6,591 nt of DNA, from assembly GCA_023132545.1 (NCBI GenBank), contig JAGLYB010000154.1, positions 1-6,591 of the forward strand. The letters are read 5' to 3'. Positions 5,352 to 6,591 of the stretch are shown here, piece after piece (the stretch's first letter is position 1; each line of letters opens with the position of its first letter). Under the pieces are notes generated by a model. The model was given only the letters and a program-made list of their open reading frames with translations, was not told the DNA's origin and searched no databases. This stretch comes from Candidatus Bipolaricaulota bacterium. GTDB lineage: Bacteria; Bipolaricaulota; Bipolaricaulia; UBA7950; UBA9294. The translations under genes and the position numbers were made by a program.

Positions 5352-5564
5352 CAGCGAAGCTATTCCGCAGGAACAGCGAAGCTATACCGCAGGAACAGCG
5401 GAGCCATACCGCAGGAACAGCGAAGCTATACCGCAGGAACAGCGAAGCTATACCGCAGGTTCAGCGAAGCTATACCGCAGGTTCAGCGAAGCTATACCGC
5501 AGATTCAGCGAAACTATACCGCAGGTTCAGCGAAGCTATACCGCAGATTCAGCGAAGCTATACC
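5352..5564 (+). repeat. 22-bp direct tandem repeat array, about ten units
   Basis: Units begin at 5352, 5374, 5396, 5418, 5440, 5462, 5484, 5506, 5528 and 5550, an exact 22-bp period; the last is cut after 15 bases. Each starts CAGCGAAGCTATACC and ends with a 7-base tail: GCAGGAA after units 1-4, GCAGGTT after 5, 6 and 8, GCAGATT after 7 and 9. Core changes are rare: unit 1 has TATTCC, unit 3 has GCGGAGCCATACC, unit 8 has GCGAAAC. There are no unique spacers, so it is a minisatellite-like array and not CRISPR. The rest of the 405-nt intergenic region holds only the leader hairpin, decayed units and the pheS promoter. Most units contain GCGAAGC, a known stable DNA mini-hairpin sequence. Function unknown. 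Confidence 0.97.
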
Positions 5565-5576
5565 AGGCAAAGGTCC

Positions 5577-5605
5577 TTGTCAACGCGAAAAACGACCGAT
5601 ATAAT
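5577..5605 (+). promoter_or_regulatory. Sigma-70-type promoter of pheS
   Basis: TTGTCA (5577-5582) and a perfect TATAAT (5600-5605) are separated by 17 nt, the optimal spacing. The predicted transcription start is near 5611-5613, only 2-4 nt before the pheS ATG at 5615. The -35 box begins 13 nt after the last repeat unit. Confidence 0.8.
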
Positions 5606-5614
5606 CCTCAGACT

Positions 5615-6591
5615 ATGACTGGACTTTCGGAACTTCAACAACAGATCGAGCAGATCGAACGCGATTTGGAACGGCGGCTCCCCGAGCTATCCGATCAAGA
5701 AGCCCTTGAATCGTTCCGAGTCGAATTTTTGGGGCGAAAAGGCCGCATTCCCCAATTATTCAAGCAAATGGGACAGATCGACGCTGAGTCCCGCAGTGAA
5801 GCCGGACGTCTGATCAACGAGCTCAAAGAGCGAGCTACCGCAGATTTCGAAGAGTGTGACACGGCCAACCAAGCTGCGCTCCGACAGCAGCAACTGGTTT
5901 CGGACAGTGTGGACCTTTCACTGCCCGGAGTTCATCACGCGTTGGGATACCTCCATCCGCTGACGATCGTGCAGCGTGAGATCGAGTCCATCTTCATGAA
6001 GATGGGGTTCGATGTAGCCACCGGGCCGGAAATCGAAACCGAGTATTACAACTTCGAGGCATTGAACATCCCTGCCGATCATCCGGCGCGAGCGGATTGG
6101 GACACCTTCTATATCGGGGAGACCCATTTGCTCCGCCCCCATACGTCGCCAGTGCAGATTCGCGTGATGGAACAGACGGAGCCGCCGGTACGCATCATCT
6201 GTCCAGGCCGGTGCTATCGTCGGGATACACAAGATGCAACGCACTCGCCCGTGTTCCATCAGATCGAATTGCTATGGATTGAAGAGGGCCTTTCGCTGGC
6301 TCATCTCAAATATGTGCTGGAACTCTTCACTCAGGAGTTCTTCGGCGAAGGCTATGAGATGCTGTTCTCAGGCGACTTCTTCCCGTTCACCGAGCCGTCG
6401 GTCCAGGTGCACATCAAGGCACCCGGCGCTACGAATTGGATGGAGATTATGGGAGCGGGCATGGTCGATCCAGCCGTGCTGACGAATGTAGGCTATGACG
6501 CGGAGAAATACACCGGATTCGCATTCGGCCTCGGCATCGAGCGTATGGCCATGCTGCGGTATGGAATCGACGATATCCGTACGTTCTTCAC
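5615..6591 (+). CDS. pheS: Phenylalanine--tRNA ligase alpha subunit, C-terminal end missing
   Basis: PheS attaches phenylalanine to tRNA-Phe, working in the cytoplasm as an alpha2-beta2 enzyme with PheT. The frame is open to the right edge (325 codons plus 2 bases); probably only 12-20 residues are missing. Residues 1-90 form the N-terminal helical coiled-coil arm (RVEFLGRKGRI at 35-45). The class II catalytic core starts near VDLSLPG (99-105). Motif 1 surrounds HPLTIVQREIESIF (114-127). DHPARADWDTFYI (155-167) and RPHTSPVQIR (174-183) follow. Motif 2 is PGRCYRRDTQDATHSPVFHQ (197-216). GFAFGLGIERMAMLRYG (301-317) contains the phenylalanine-pocket Ala303 and motif 3. ATG 5615 gives the usual N-terminal length. 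No Shine-Dalgarno sequence precedes it, and the promoter lies immediately upstream. pheT would be expected downstream, outside the window. Confidence 0.97.
   Translation, partial: MTGLSELQQQIEQIERDLERRLPELSDQEALESFRVEFLGRKGRIPQLFKQMGQIDAESRSEAGRLINELKERATADFEECDTANQAALRQQQLVSDSVDLSLPGVHHALGYLHPLTIVQREIESIFMKMGFDVATGPEIETEYYNFEALNIPADHPARADWDTFYIGETHLLRPHTSPVQIRVMEQTEPPVRIICPGRCYRRDTQDATHSPVFHQIELLWIEEGLSLAHLKYVLELFTQEFFGEGYEMLFSGDFFPFTEPSVQVHIKAPGATNWMEIMGAGMVDPAVLTNVGYDAEKYTGFAFGLGIERMAMLRYGIDDIRTFF

Noticed and set aside
5352..5564. CRISPR array
   Set aside because: The 22-bp units abut directly with no unique spacers, and no cas gene is present.
5352..5564. Plasmid-type iteron origin
   Set aside because: Unit length would fit, but there is no rep gene, no DnaA box that I can see and no clear AT-rich melting region; the neighbours are chromosomal housekeeping genes.
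5208..5618. 136-codon plus-strand frame through the repeats as a real gene
   Set aside because: Its ATG overlaps the peptidase start, it lacks a ribosome site, most of its length is array DNA open in all frames, and it runs over the pheS promoter and the start of pheS.
5918..6259. 113-codon minus-strand frame inside pheS
   Set aside because: It is antisense to the conserved PheS catalytic core and is a shadow.

Overview
The window looks like bacterial chromosome of moderate G+C. Evidence for Bacteria: a bacterial-type phenylalanyl-tRNA synthetase alpha subunit, a lipobox lipoprotein, purine-rich Shine-Dalgarno sites, GTG and TTG starts, and a near-consensus sigma-70-type promoter. The phylum cannot be fixed from the sequence. 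The mixture of genes would fit an uncultured, possibly anaerobic lineage, but that is only an impression.

Minus strand, 5209 down to 1: one tightly packed, co-directional run. It opens with an M24B metallopeptidase (Xaa-Pro aminopeptidase/dipeptidase type, 5209-4121), which overlaps a secreted lipoprotein with a PKD domain and a probable concanavalin-like domain (4128-3169). After a 68-nt gap come seven membrane-protein genes, nearly all joined by 4-nt ATGA or slightly longer overlaps: MnhE, MnhF, MnhG, an MbhD-like protein fused to a family 3 solute-binding domain, an MbhE-MnhB fusion, MnhC, and the start of MnhD, which runs off the left edge. This is the ion-translocating module shared by Mrp Na+/H+ antiporters and Mbh-type membrane-bound hydrogenase complexes. 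The gene order matches the mbhA-H order rather than the classic mrpA-first order. No large MrpA gene and no hydrogenase subunit is in view, so the complex could be a stand-alone antiporter or the membrane arm of a redox-driven pump whose other genes lie beyond position 1.

5210-5614 is non-coding. It holds a leader hairpin upstream of the peptidase gene, a 22-bp direct tandem repeat array (about ten good units plus about three decayed ones), and a strong promoter (TTGTCA, 17 nt, TATAAT) for the divergent gene. Most repeat units carry GCGAAGC, the heptamer known to form an unusually stable DNA mini-hairpin.

Plus strand, 5615 to the right edge: pheS, nearly complete (325 codons seen). Its promoter sits so close to the ATG that the mRNA should be leaderless or almost so, and no Shine-Dalgarno sequence is present.

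The points most worth a second look are the MbhD/solute-binding fusion, the mini-hairpin repeat array abutting the pheS promoter, and the apparent leaderless pheS transcript.
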